A stretch of DNA of 64,000 nt from Paramecium pentaurelia (lineage: Eukaryota > Ciliophora > Oligohymenophorea > Peniculida > Parameciidae): NCBI GenBank assembly GCA_905183005.1, contig CAJJDO010000008.1:622927-686926 (forward strand), read 5' to 3'. Shown here in pieces: positions 13,071 to 26,270 of the stretch (the first letter of the stretch is position 1; the number at the start of each line of letters is the position of its first letter). The notes under the pieces are model-generated. The model ran no database searches. It worked only from the letters and a program-made list of their open reading frames with translations, and was not told the DNA's origin. Position numbers and translations under genes: made by a program.

Positions 13071-16000
13071 TCATTACTAAAATAATATAATTTAATACGC
13101 ATTCTTTGATCCTGAAATCTTTTCCAATTCATCTATCCCTCTAACAACAACTCCAACTTTTTCAAATGCAATTATGTAATCTTTCTTTATAGTTATTAAA
13201 TCTTCATTTACAGTTTGCTTTAGATCTGTATTTTTTCTATCTGATAGTAAATCTTTATAAAAATTCAATTTTTACACAAGCTATAATATAGATAAAAAAT
13301 AATTACTTTTTTTTAAAGATTTGTCAATTCTTATTCTAAAATCAAACCTTAATTATCATTTAAAACTGCAGTTCTGTTTAAGAATTAATTCTTTTCTAAA
13401 TCTTTTTATTATTATTATATATATTCTTAATATTTTTATATTTGATTTAAATACTATTAATTTTAATTTGTTAATTATTTAATTTCTGATTACAATTTGA
13501 GTTTTTCATTTGATAATTAAGCCAATTATTCTTAATGGATTTCTTATTATTTCTCTAATGTTTGATTAAGTTTTTAATTCTCTTAAATTTTATCTTTAAG
13601 TTTTTTTTCAGAAATATCTATTTATTAAATAAATTAATCTTTTTAGACAGTTAATTCAAAAATCATATTCTCAATTTTTTCTTATTTTTTTAATTATTAT
13701 TGTTATATTTTAATTTCTTCAATCTTTTGATTTAATAATAATTATAAATCTTTTGTTTTTTAATTAAAATTCTCTTACATCTAATGAAGATCAATTTCAA
13801 ATTATTATTTTTCAACTTAAAGTTACTATTATAATTTTGCTAATTTCTAATCAAGTTCTGATTTTTATTTTTATTATAATAATGTGTTATTTATATGTTA
13901 TTTTGATTCATTTTTACAACTTATAAGTGTATTCTATAATTCATTAATAGATTTTTCTGCTTATTCTTTATAATCATTAAATTCTTCAGTTACTAATTTA
14001 TATTCTTGTTCAATGTTTTCTCTCTTTTTGTTTTCTATATCTAATTAATTTTGTAACTTTTAGATTTCATCATTCTATTATAAATTTACCTACTCCAATT
14101 ATTCAAAAGAGATCTTAAGGTCTTCTATTTATTTAAAATAAGAATTTTCTTTTAATAATTGATTTTCCAATTTCACTTGAATTTCTTAATTTTCAAGTAA
14201 TATTTAATTATACCTAATTTAAGAATCTTAAATATTATTTTTCTATATTTAAATCATTTCTAATTAACCTAACATAGTCTAATTTAATTAATCAATCTAA
14301 GATTTAGAGTTTTCATTTTATAATTCTAATTCTTCAATTTTATGAGATTTCTCATTTATTTCATTTTACATTTTTTAATAATTTGTGTTTGTTTATTAAA
14401 CTAAATTGTTTTAATTAATATATTCATCTTTTAATTGATTAATGCTTTAATTTAATAATTCAATTTAATCTTTTAATTTTTAATTCTCATTTTATAATTC
14501 ATCTAACTCTAATTCTAGATTTTATATTTTTTATACATTTATTAATGATGTTTAATTTTATTCATCTTAATCTTTTAATTTTTATTATTAATATTTTAAT
14601 TATAAATCTTCAATTTGAACTTAATTATTTTACTATTAAAGTGTTAATTCATTTTTTAATTTTGCTAATTCTAATTATAATTAATTAATTTCAAGACCTT
14701 ATTATGTAGCTTTTTAAGTACTTGCTAATTCTTTTTAATTGCTGTCTTTAAGAAATTCTTAAAGTTCTGCTATCATAGTACTTTATCTATTAATTTACTC
14801 TTTTAATTATTCTGTAGCTTAATTGTATTCTTCTTTGTTTATATTTTTTTCATTTTCAACTTAAATCATTGAATTCTTCATTTAATTTAACTCATAATTT
14901 AAATCTTTTACTTGTGTTTGCAATTCATAAACTTATTAATTGCTGTTTTTCTGTATTCTTTCCCTTTCCAAAATTAAAGAAGTAACTTCTTACTTTTATT
15001 TATCTAATTATCTTTATAATTCAGAAATAACTTCTTATTTACTTGATATTTCATTCTAGAATTTCTATACTTAACTATCCAAATTTGTTATTTAATTTTC
15101 TTTTTCAAAAATTGCTGACTATTTTGATGACATAATACTTAAACGTTATTCATCTTGATCTTTTATATTTTATTATAATTATTATATTTAGTAATTTAAA
15201 TCTTAAATTGTAGTATTTGCTTATGATAATTATGATTTTTATTTTTCAATTACTTAAGTTAATTATGCTTCTTTACTTTATTTTTCACTTTCAGCATCAT
15301 TTTTTTACATTTTAGTCTAAGTTAATTCTTATAAATATTATTTCATTTGCAATTCATACTATGAGATTGTTGTTCTTGAATCTTATTCTTATTACTTTTA
15401 TTATTTTTTTAATTATCTAATTTATTCTGATAATTAAGTAATTTATTGATTATTTTAATCTAATAAGATTTTATAGTCATCAATATTTTTTGAAATATTT
15501 GTTTCTTATGATTTGGAATGTTCTTATAAAATATATATTTTATCATTAAGTTATTAAATTAAGATTTATTTTTACAATAAATCATCTTTATGTTGAGTTA
15601 TTTCATTTGTGAATTTTATTTCAATTTATTTATTTAATTCCTTTTCTTAAGATAATTCCTATTAATGATTTGTAATTATTTTTTACAATTATAATTTCTC
15701 TTCATTTGCTTTTTTTAATAAGGATTATTTTTAATCTTCTAATTATGTAATATTAGAATTAAGATTTTGAATTAAATCACTATATTTTTATTCTATTTCT
15801 TATTAACTTAAATTAAATTATTATCTAGCTTAATCTAAATCATTATTTAATTAGTTATTTAGTTAATTTAACTATATAATTTCTTAATCTTTTTCATTTT
15901 TATAAGCTGTATACTCTTTATTTAAAATTTAATTATCTTCTTATAATTATTGATTTTAATTCTAAAGTAATTATAATTATTCATTTAAATTGTTCAATTC

Positions 16001-17307
16001 TTAATTTAGTTCATATTGTTCATTTTGAAATTTTGATTCCAATTATAATTATTCATTTTTTTAATTTTGTATTTAATATTAAAGTTAATGAATAAATTCT
16101 TAATTTTATTTAAGTTCAATTTCAACATCTCTTTTACTTTATGCTAATTCTTTTTCTAATTATTCTTTATTTTTAAATAATTAATCACATTATTAATTGA
16201 GTTGATCATTTAATTCAGTCAATTCATTTATTTTTTTATTCATTAAATCTATATTTATTTGATTTTCTTATAGTTTATCTTATTATTCTTAATTTAATTA
16301 TTTTAATTTATCAATTTCTAATTTTGATAAGTTTTAAATTTGAGTAGCTTTATTAGTTAATTATTAAATTTATGAAAATTATTAAGCATTAATTTTTTAT
16401 AATTCTTATAATTCAGCTTAACATTTATGAAGTTCACCAATTAATTTAATTCTTTCTTTTGCAATATCACTAATTTCTTTTTATTCTGCTTCCTAAACTT
16501 CTCTTATTTTTAATTCTTTTTCTTTAATTTATTCTGATAACATTTATAAATTTTCTTAAAGATCTTAAATCTTTGAATCTTTTTATTAATTTTCTTTTGT
16601 CATAGAATCAATAGTTTTTTATAATTCATCTAATATTACTTGCTATTTTTTTCTAAATTATTCCTCTGCTGTTCCCAACCTATCTAATTTAATTTTTAAT
16701 TACTTTTATTATAATTGTAAACATTCTTATTATTTCAATTATAGATTTTATTCTAATTCTTATTTTCTCATTTCACTATGAATGTGTTATTTTTCATCAT
16801 TTTCATACCTTTAAATTCTTGCTTTCAACTTTCTATTTAATATGAATAAAATACTCTATTTAATTCTTTAATTCTTCCTTTTCAAATCTAAATTTATTAT
16901 TTTAGAATTTGGAGTTCCTTTTAAATTAACAATAATAATTACCCTTCATCTTATTCAAGATTTTAATTTTTTTATTGCTAAGTTTATGATGATTATTGAA
17001 ATTAAGAATCCCCTATAAAATTATCAGATTTATTGGTTTATATTGATTATGTATTAATTTCATCTTTCTATTGAATGAGAGATTAAGCAACTTATTGCTC
17101 TTATTTTATTTCTTATTGAACCTAACCTACTAATTATTATATTTTATTCGTTTCTTCTCTTGACATTGAACTTCTAGTAAAGACTTCACTTTTTCTTTAA
17201 GGAGGTGGTTATTATTATAAAGGAGTAGTAGTTTTAATCATTGATTAAAACTTTCCTGCCAGTTGTTTTACAGACTATCTATTTGATTCTGGCTGATCTT
17301 CACTCAT
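13071..17307 (-). CDS. Large coiled-coil protein
   Basis: About 1,387 aa with three introns (26, 25 and 22 nt), all needed to keep the frame. The first ~110 residues are polar and Ser/Thr/Pro-rich (KTTTPLQQQPPPQRKSEVFT); the rest is almost continuous heptad repeat, rich in Q, E, L, K and N, with most glutamines encoded by TAA. The last ~70 residues are less coiled. This is the build of a basal-body, centrosomal or Golgi tether protein (golgin/CEP-like), but low-complexity coils cannot be assigned by eye. Divergent to the gene at 17368 with 60 bp between starts. Confidence 0.85.
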
Positions 17308-17367
17308 AAATTAATTATAAAATAATTTTGGTTTGTTTTCACTTTATAAGAGACACAAAGTAAAATT

Positions 17368-18797
17368 ATGTTTGCATTTTAAGGATATGAAATAAGAAAA
17401 CCATTAGGAAATTTCAATAAACATGTTTTTCTAATAATGAATGCCTAGATTAATTATTATAACTATGAAACAAAAAAATTTATACTCTCCTAATTATTAG
17501 AGCAATAGTTTCAGTAGGTTCACTAGCAAATAAGATCTTTGTATTGATTCTTCATATATATCGAAATATTTAGGATAACAAAAACATTTACTTTCTCCAT
17601 AAAAATTTATGTCAACAATGTATTCAAATAGATTTGAAACTAATACTCTTAATTCACCTTTAAGTGATAGAAGTCATAGTAATAATCAATATAAACAATT
17701 AACAAAAAATTATTTTCAAAAAAAATATCTTCTATTGACAGCAGGTAATGAAAAAAGTATAAAAGCATGGAGAAATTACTTAATTAATAGTTTCAGGAAA
17801 AAAATTGAAGATTTTTTTAATATTAAGAAACTCATTCTCTCTCCTTAAAATAGAGGAAGAAAACTTAAATTAGGTCGTTTTAACAATTCTATCAAAAATT
17901 ATTGTTTTTTGAGTGAAGAAATTATTGCTTTGAATGCATTAGCCAAATAAAAAGTACCTGGAATTGATTTAATTTAAGAACAGGATTAATTAATCAAAAC
18001 TAATTATCATTATCTTAAGAATTCAGATAATGTAGATTATGATTCTAAGTATGATTATTATTATTATAAGGATGCAGAGTATGATTTAATAATATGAAGT
18101 TATTATTGATAGAATATAAAAAGAAGCATTTAAAATACATTTACCTAATTATATTTAAGTAAAGATGTAGAATTATAATGACTTTTATGATGTAGATTCT
18201 AAACTTGTAAATCCATATTTTAGTTCGAAATTATATTAATCTTGTTAACAATTAAAATTCTAAAACAAAAAATTAGTTAAAAATATTCAATAGATATCTA
18301 TATATGAAAATTATTAAACTTCTATTTATGATGAATCTTATTAAAAAAATGACAATAAAATATAGCCACAAAAAAATATATCAAATTTATCAAAACCATA
18401 AGTTTTAGAATAAAATATATAATCATCTGATGTTATAAAAAATGAATATATTTTATATAATGATCATGAAGATGATATAGCATAAATAAAATAAACTCAT
18501 AAATCAAAATCAGATAGAAACAAATGTATTAAAAATAAATATAGAATTAAAAAGCCTTATGAATTTTAATAAAATACTTAAGTTAATTTATCAGATCATA
18601 GATTTGTTGATTATATGCTTAGTCTTGAGGATGTTTATGATTGTAATTTAGAACAATTTAAAGTTAATTTGACAATTGAATTTGAATAAAGTAATTGTTT
18701 AAATCTAGATGAATATGAATTTGTAGATACTGATGAAGAAAAAGCATACACAACTTAAATTTAATGGAATGATTATTATTTACTAAAAAATTAATGA
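17368..18797 (+). CDS. Hypothetical protein, Asn/Tyr-rich
   Basis: About 462 aa with two proposed introns, 19 nt (17508-17526) and 22 nt (near 18042). The polypeptide is Asn/Tyr/Lys/Gln-rich and mostly disordered, with acidic patches toward the end. A basic segment (residues 120-180, around KAWRNYLINSFRKKIEDFF) could be a short amphipathic or IQ-like helix, but I recognise no family. Its TGA stop (18795-18797) overlaps the ATG of MON2 (18794) by three bases, so the two either share a transcript or have extremely short UTRs. Confidence 0.6.
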
Positions 18798-21700
18798 ATT
18801 TAATTGATTCTTTATCGAATGAATTCCAACAACTTTTAAGTGATTAAAAGAAAAACCAAGTTTTGAAACCTCTTATTTAAGGAATAATAGATGATATCAA
18901 GAAGCACAAGTCTTAATAAAATTTACCTATTTAAGAAATAATAAAAATTCTTGTTAGACTTCCTGAAAGCAAAACCAATCAAACATCTGGAATTGCTCTT
19001 AATATTATATTAAAACTATTCAATACTCCTATATTGCAGGAAGTAAATTAAATTCTATTTTAGGCAGACCTTCATCCCTTATTACATTCTCTCTATTTGT
19101 TTAAAGATGAAATAATTGAAAATGTTCAATTAAAATTAGTGTAATGTAGTGTACATTTAATTCATAAAGAAATAGTAAATATCAATAATCCTGAGTGCAT
19201 AGAAAAAGTAATAATTATTCTTAATGTAGTTAATTTGCATATTCTTTACCTTAGTAATTTCAAAAAATCCAATTATTCAAACTACTTCAATGACAGGTCT
19301 CATGAAAATACTAGATTTCTTATATGCATAATACAGTGAAAAACCTCATAGAAATGGAGTTCTGATATTTTTACAACTTATTTAAGGAATGAAAGGATAA
19401 AAGGTACCATTTGTTGTCTAACATTAATATTCTAAAGGAATATGCAGAGATATGATATTTTAAATAGTTTAAAATTTGGGTCCTTTTTTAAATAAAGATG
19501 AATAGCTAAGCAAATTAATAGAAGAAATTTCTGCCATTATTTATGAAGAAATGAGTTTAGATTCTGCAGATGTTTAATTCAGTATTTTCGTATATAATCA
19601 TAGATGCAAGAAGAATTAGAGATTCATTTAGAATGATAGTAAGTTTACAAAGAGACATATCATTACTTAAACATATTAGTCTACTATTCACAAGATCTCC
19701 ATCATATGGTTATGTTAGATATTGGATCTTAGAAGGAATTCTAACTTTACTATAAGATCCTAAATTAGTTATGCTACTTTATTAAGGACCTTTATAGGAA
19801 GAATAATAATAATAATAATAATAATAATCTACTTTTTTATAGCATTTAGTTTTTATTATCAAACTATCTACTGAATAAGAACCTTAATATACAATAAATT
19901 AGTCGAATTAATAATAGACTTATGCAAAGTAAAAGAAATTATACGAATAAAACATATTAAATTTAACAGAAATTCCTATATATAATAAATAATAATTTTC
20001 TTAAAAATCAAGTATTATATTAAATTATATTAATAGTTGAATGTATCTCTCATTTTACTGATTCAATTTTACAAATTGCATATGAAAAATAAATTGGTTT
20101 ATTTAGTTTGAATTACAAATTATCTCAATCTAAGATCTTAATTGAAGATAATTGTAAAGAAGTAAATTAAATAATTGAGACTACACAATAATTAACTTTA
20201 AAAACAATTTAAAATCTAATGATAAATTTAAATGATGAAATCTAGTATTAAAGTATTTTAAATTCAATATAAACTTGGATTAATTTATCTGGTTCTTTAG
20301 GTTAAAATAAAACTAGAGATGCCTTTATAAAATATTTAAGTAGTCTTTGTGTGGCAAAATAAAATACAACTCTAACAAAAAATTAATTGTAAAGTGCAAA
20401 AACCTTATTCAATATAGCATAATTAGGAAGTAATATAATTAATTAAATTTGTAGATTTATTAGATATTAAATCATGGTATATTATAATGAAAGCTATGTA
20501 ATAATTTGAAGCACTTCTTTAAAAATCTTAAACTCAAAATGCTATATAATAAGAGTCTCATCCTGAAATATATTAATAAGAAATATCATTGTTAAATAAT
20601 ATTTTAGATGGTTTATTTTCATCAAGTAATGTATATGAAGATGCCAATTTATTACATATGATTGAAGCTATAAATTAAGTAACTTTGAGTCTAATGGAAT
20701 AATTTAATAATGTTTAAACTTTAGTTGATTCTAAATCTATTTAATTTGGATTATAAAAGATTCATTAAATAACAAAGTAAAATTGGTTCAGAATTAACAA
20801 ATTTTGGGATTTTATTACTGCTCATTTTTTATGCATAGCAAATTATAAACATAAAGCATTTAGAGAATCTGCATTAGAGATCTTTTCATATATAGTTTAA
20901 TAAGGATTTATTTATTTTTTAAAGCCAGATTAAAGTCTTTGTTGGGAAGGAGATAGCTGGTAATCTCATTTATTAAGTCCTATTCAATAAATGATTAATA
21001 TTCCATATGCAGATGTCAAAGAAACTTTATTGAATATAATTTTTAAATTGATTTAAAATAATGGACATGAATTGAATATTCTAGGATTTAATACTATTAT
21101 TGAAATATTATTAATTAGTTGTGATGAAACAGAACCTACTGGATATGTAAATATAGGATTTCATATTTTGGAATTATTAATAGGGTAATTTATGCATTTA
21201 TTGGATCCTAAGACAACTAGAAGATTATTACCATTAATAAAATAATTTAGATAAAGAACAACAGAATAAAATATTAGTTATGTTTCAGTTGGTTTAATTT
21301 GGTAATTAGCAGATAATTTAAGTAAGATTTGCACAAATTAGACATCACAAACTGAAGTAGAGGAATTATGGACTGTTGTTTTATAGAGTTTAAAAGATTT
21401 ATCATTGGACAATGCTCCAGATGTTAGATAATCAGCTTTACATATTATAATTTAAATAATATTAATTAATTGTGGATCATTTAGAATTAATTTTTAAATT
21501 GATTTATTAAAAAATTTAATATTCAAGATATTAGATGATTTGATAGGAAGAGTTGCCTAATTATAATAATTATAAGTTATTTTTCATATGAAAGTCCCTA
21601 AATATTTAAAAGAAGAAGACTATCCAAAATTTACTAAATTTTCTGAAAAAGATTTATAAACTACAATAAAACCTTAAAATGAAATTATGGTAGCATGGGA

Positions 21701-23078
21701 AGATACTTTAAAGATTATGATTTAAAATTTAACAAAATTTTTAAAAAAGATTGGACAATAAGAGGATTAAGAATTTAAATAACATGCTTAATAATTATAT
21801 AATGAAACATTTATTAGATTAATAATATCATTTAAAATTAATAATTTAGATTTAAGATGGGAAATTATTCGTTTAATAAAAGAAAATACAGAAATTATGA
21901 TAGAAAAAAATTTGGTTGAATAATTTGATTGGGCAAAGGAATTTATTCTCTGTATTTAAGAGTTTATAGGATAAAAGATTTAAGATAATAGAGATGTTAA
22001 AACATTAATTAATAAAATTTTACCTGAAGTATGTGAATTATATGTATTATTTCTAAAAGCTCATAATAAAAATTAAAATTCATTTCCAGAAGAATTAGTA
22101 GATGATTTATATGATAGTTACTAAGCAATTGTTGATTTGCCTATAAACATAGAAAATATATCAAATATTAAAATATGGATGGATGAAAAATAATTACATG
22201 ATTTTGCAGAAGACTTTTATGTACATCTTAGTAATTAAAAGGATAAATCTAAATTTTATTCTTTTCTCTTATTAAATATGAAAAAGGAAGGAGGAATGAC
22301 AAAATTATAGGATTTAGTAATTCTTAAGTATACATAATTATTAAGTAAATATATAACAGACAAATAATTAACAGATCCTGAACTTATTAAATAATATATT
22401 GATATTTGTCTACTTTAGCTTTCAATTAGATAAAATTAATAGAAAGTAAATAATGTTAAAAATTATAATAAAACTAATAAACCTTTATGGGTTTAGGTTC
22501 TACCATTAATAATAGAAACTATTTAAATTTGTTAAAAAAATGAATATGTTTAACTTTTATCTGAATAACTCAATTTTACTTAGTAATGGGATAAAATAAT
22601 AAGTATTGATGGATTAAAAAGTTGTATTGATGTGGAATTATAAATTTGTGAATGGCTTCTTTCATAAGATATTTTGGATAGAGAAATTATAAATTATTGG
22701 GAATTACTATCTAGGAATATCAATTTATATTAATTAGAAGATTTGTTTTATGAAACTAGATAAAAGTTGATGAATATAATATTTAAGAAACCTAAAAACT
22801 TAATGACTTTAAATTAAATTTGTTAATCCTTAGTTACTTAATTTATGAAGGATGAATATATGTCAGGATCTATGCCATTAAGTAGAAAACGAGTTTAAGA
22901 AATTATTTAATTGTTATTGGAATTATAATCATTAAAAGATTTGAACTTAGAACCACATCCATTACTTTAGGTCTTTGAATTTTTAGTGGAATTAATAACA
23001 ACAAGAGAAATTGATATTAAGTAACCTTTATAAAATTTGTTTAAATCTGTAGCATTAAAGATTAGATCGCATAAATGA
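18794..23078 (+). CDS. MON2: MON2 homolog (Golgi/endosome trafficking scaffold)
   Basis: About 1,396 aa after four introns (22, 22, 25 and 25 nt). It begins directly with a DCB-like helical domain. Diagnostic stretches seen: SKNPIIQTTSMTGLMKILDF, TRDAFIKYLSSLCVA, AFRESALEIFSYIV and DVRQSALHIIIQIILIN, matching MON2/BIG-family scaffolds. No Sec7 catalytic domain (no FRLPGE-type motif), which separates MON2 from BIG and GBF ARF-GEFs. MON2 supports retromer/flippase-dependent endosome-to-Golgi transport. It is shorter than the human protein (about 1,700 aa) and carries a Q7 run of TAA codons near 19805. Strong call. Confidence 0.85.
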
Positions 23079-23620
23079 GTTAAATATTACAATATACATT
23101 CATAAATTAATGATCCAATTTTCACTATGATATAATTATTATAATAAGGTGAAATATTATTTCATAAATTTATTTCTACGATTTATAAGTAATTTCTTAT
23201 TGTCTTATAAGGAATATTACTTTTGATAGTCGTAAATCATCTGAAATTAACGATAACTATTAATATAATAAACATAATTTATAATTTCCTTAAAAATTTG
23301 AGTATTAATTTATCTGATTTTTCAATATTTCTAAAACATCTTGAGTCTTCTTTTAAACTAAATCTTTAAATAATAACTTAATATACAAATAAAATACTTT
23401 TCAACTAATATATATACTTCTATATTTAAAAAATATAAAACTTTATTTAAACATTTTATTTATATATAGTATTCAAACAAATTAAATATATAATACAAAT
23501 ATCATTCATTGGAGGTTTAGAATGAGTTGAAGCATCATATTTATATATTTTTATCAAAATAAATTTTAAACAATTAAGAATTCTTATTTTCATTTTCTTT
23601 CACAATTTTTACTATGAGAA
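23079..23620. other. AT-rich intergenic stretch
   Basis: Very AT-rich with no convincing frame on either strand under the ciliate code. It presumably holds the 3' UTR of MON2. Confidence 0.5.
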
Positions 23621-23986
23621 ATGATAAATATCAGTGTTTTTAAGAGTTTTGGAATAAATATTTTGAATCATAGAAAAAACAATAGAAAATTGGAATTATC
23701 TAACAATAAATATTCATATTATATTTTATATATTATTTTTGTTGTTAAAAAGAACTTTTGCAATAATGAATATTTTTATTTAATTAAATCACTTAATATA
23801 AGTATATTGAAAATATGTAATAGATATATTAGTTATTTAATATTTAAGCTTAAAATTTTAGTGTATAAAAATTTTGTTTCATTATATATAATACTATTAT
23901 ATATAAATTTTATTGAACCATTATTTATTATATTATACTATTTTATTATATTATATTTTATAAAATATTGCAAAAATTTAAAATGA
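23621..23986 (+). CDS. Small hydrophobic ORF without glutamine
   Basis: A 121-codon frame from ATG to TGA that has no TAA, TAG or CAA/CAG codon at all, in sequence that is almost all A and T. The predicted protein is Ile/Leu/Phe/Tyr/Asn/Lys-rich, with one hydrophobic segment around residues 33-43 and a stronger hydrophobic C-terminal third (about 82-115) that could span a membrane once or twice. No homology recognised. The lack of TAA contrasts with every neighbouring gene, where TAA is the commonest glutamine codon. It may be real or chance. Confidence 0.3.
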   Translation: MINISVFKSFGINILNHRKNNRKLELSNNKYSYYILYIIFVVKKNFCNNEYFYLIKSLNISILKICNRYISYLIFKLKILVYKNFVSLYIILLYINFIEPLFIILYYFIILYFIKYCKNLK

Positions 23987-24283
23987 GTTTTTCTAATCTT
24001 ATTTAATTAATAACTACATATTTTAGATAAAATCTCCTAAGGTCCACGAAAAAAAGGTTTTTTTAATTTTTGATATTTCGAAAAGACATAATATTATTTC
24101 ATACTATTATAATAAAATGTCATATCATAATAATTAATCATACAAATCATATCAATTTAAATAATATGATGTATAAGAAAAATCATTTCATTTTAAAATG
24201 GTATAGTTATTATTTAAACTTGTTAAATTCTGTTTATTGATGTAGATCTATGAATTAATTTGAAAATTAGATATTATTTAGTT

Positions 24284-24647
24284 ATGACTGACAGATTTTT
24301 TCTTATTTTAAAATACAAATAAGTACTATTTTATGGACTTTAGAATTTTAGTCTCTTAGAATTGCTTTTAAAATTTCGATTAATTAATAAGGTTTAGAAT
24401 AAAAAATTGTAATGATTTTCAGAGGATTGTTTTAATTATTCTAGAATCGGAGCTAAGTAAATAGTTTTTTAGTATTGTATTAGAAAATTATGTTTAGAAA
24501 ATAAATCTGTAGACTAGAATAAAGAAAGAATGAAAATAAAGCCATATTTATCTTTAAAAGTTTATGAGATAACTAATAACAGTTTGAAATAATATTTTTA
24601 AGGTCAGTCAATTGAATATGTTTTTATCAAATAAATTATACTATATA
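24284..24647 (+). CDS. Possible small gene, 3' end unresolved
   Basis: From ATG 24284 the frame (MTDRFFLILKYKQVLFYGLQ...) can be joined by a 33-nt intron near 24400 to a second open stretch that uses TAA/TAG normally. The frame then runs on into the 3' end of the opposite-strand BAH-PHD gene until TGA at about 24778. No domain recognised. Weak evidence. Confidence 0.25.
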
Positions 24648-25397
24648 TCAGTTTTTACAATCAGGACACACATATTTATTAAGTTTATCTGCTTAGTCTT
24701 AAGTTAGGCCCACACATTTTAAATGACACCATTTTTAACAAACATCACAAAATACATACCTAATTTAGTATAAGTTGATACTTTAAATCTGGATTGGCGG
24801 GCTTATGACATATACAAACTTATTTCCATTATTCAATAGATGGATGTAATTTTCTGTCTATAAATGATGCTCTAGTGAAATAAATATTATCATTCAACTC
24901 TTCAATTTAATCATATTCTTCATAACTTAGTATAATAGCTAATCCCACTATGCTTTCTATTTCAATATAGTCAAATTCATTAGTTTTGAAAACTTCATTT
25001 TCTGAAATACAATCCATTTATTCTTTAGGTAAACCATAAAGTTCATTTTTCCTATAAAACCATTGCACTTTAATTAAAGGTATACAATTATCTTCATCAT
25101 CATAGAGTTTAACTATTTTAATAAGTTTAGCCACATATTCCGATCGGTTGTCACCTTTGATGCATAAATTTTATCCAACACGATAGATCTAATCCTCATA
25201 CTTTAACTTTTTATAATTCGTTCTAGAATAGTAATATAACCTAACCTTGACTTATTCTAATTTTATAAAATCCTCACCACTTATTTAAAATCTTTTCTTC
25301 TAAGTAAATTTTGGATGCTGCTTTATCTCTTTAGAGGAATACAATCTTCTTTAAGAGAGGAGGTAGAAGAAATTCTTTGTTCCTATGATACAGACAT
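24648..25397 (-). CDS. BAH-PHD chromatin reader
   Basis: About 236 aa. A BAH domain (about 60-180: YEDQIYRVGQNLCIKGDNRS, IPLIKVQWFYRKNELY, NEVFKTNEFDYIEIESIVG) is followed at once by a PHD finger (CICHKPANPDLKYVFCDVCQ, WCHLKCVGL, YVCPDC) that ends two residues before the TGA. This short BAH-PHD order is that of plant EBS/SHL, where the pair reads H3K27me3 and H3K4me3. A 22-nt intron splits the PHD. The start is uncertain: ATG 25397 requires a 17-nt intron at 25375-25391 to enter the BAH frame. Confidence 0.8.
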
Positions 25398-26270
25398 ATT
25401 ATATCAATTTGATATTTAAAATAAAATTAATCAAATTTTTAGTTGCTACTAAATCTTTATATACCAGGGTTATTATCATAATACGACTGATGATTTTAGT
25501 ATAGTTTCTATATCTATGTGATTTTCATAATAGGATTGTGTAAATATAAAAATATTTTTAATAAAAATGATTTTTTTTTTTAAAATAATCGTTTTCAATA
25601 AATTACAATTGTGAACAAAAAAAATTTTACAGTCATTATTACAATGTATTAATGATGTAAATCTGATTTATAAATGGATATTCAAGCTTCATAGCAAGAA
25701 GTAAGATTATATAATCTAATTTAGCATTATTCATTCTATATTTGAATATTACATATTAAATGATTAAATAATTAATATTTAATATTTATTATAATTAATA
25801 GTATTAATGAAATTAGAAAAGAAATTTATAGTGCAATAATTTTTTTTTCTTAGGTATTTTAAATCAATCGAAAGAAAAATCAGAAACAAAATTACATTAA
25901 AATATCATCTTAAAATAAATTAAAGAATTATTTTCAAATTTTTTTTGTATCTTGCACTTTTAAACTGCAGAAATGATTAGATGACTTACAATAATAATAT
26001 ATTTTTTTAACTTATTTTTTAGGACCAAAAATTTACAGAAAAGTAAAATTTACATGATTATTATATACATATTTATATAATTAATAAAATAACAAATTGT
26101 TTAAAAATACATTAAGGATATAAAATATGTTTTATTGAATAAATTTTGGACATTTAAGTATAATATTAATTTTATGTTAATCAAAATAGACCTTCTTCTT
26201 TTTTATTATTATACAAGAATTTGATACAATATTTAGAATTAAAATTTATTAAAATAAAATAATTAACAGA
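25398..26270. other. Long gene-poor stretch
   Basis: About 870 bp with no coding frame, tRNA or spliceosomal RNA recognised; it contains several A/T homopolymers. It holds the 5' flanks of two divergent genes. One of the longest empty stretches of the window. Confidence 0.5.

Noticed and set aside
25398..26270. Possible spliceosomal or other structured RNA in the long empty stretch
   Set aside because: No U1, U2, U4, U5, U6, SRP or RNase P signature recognised by eye on either strand.
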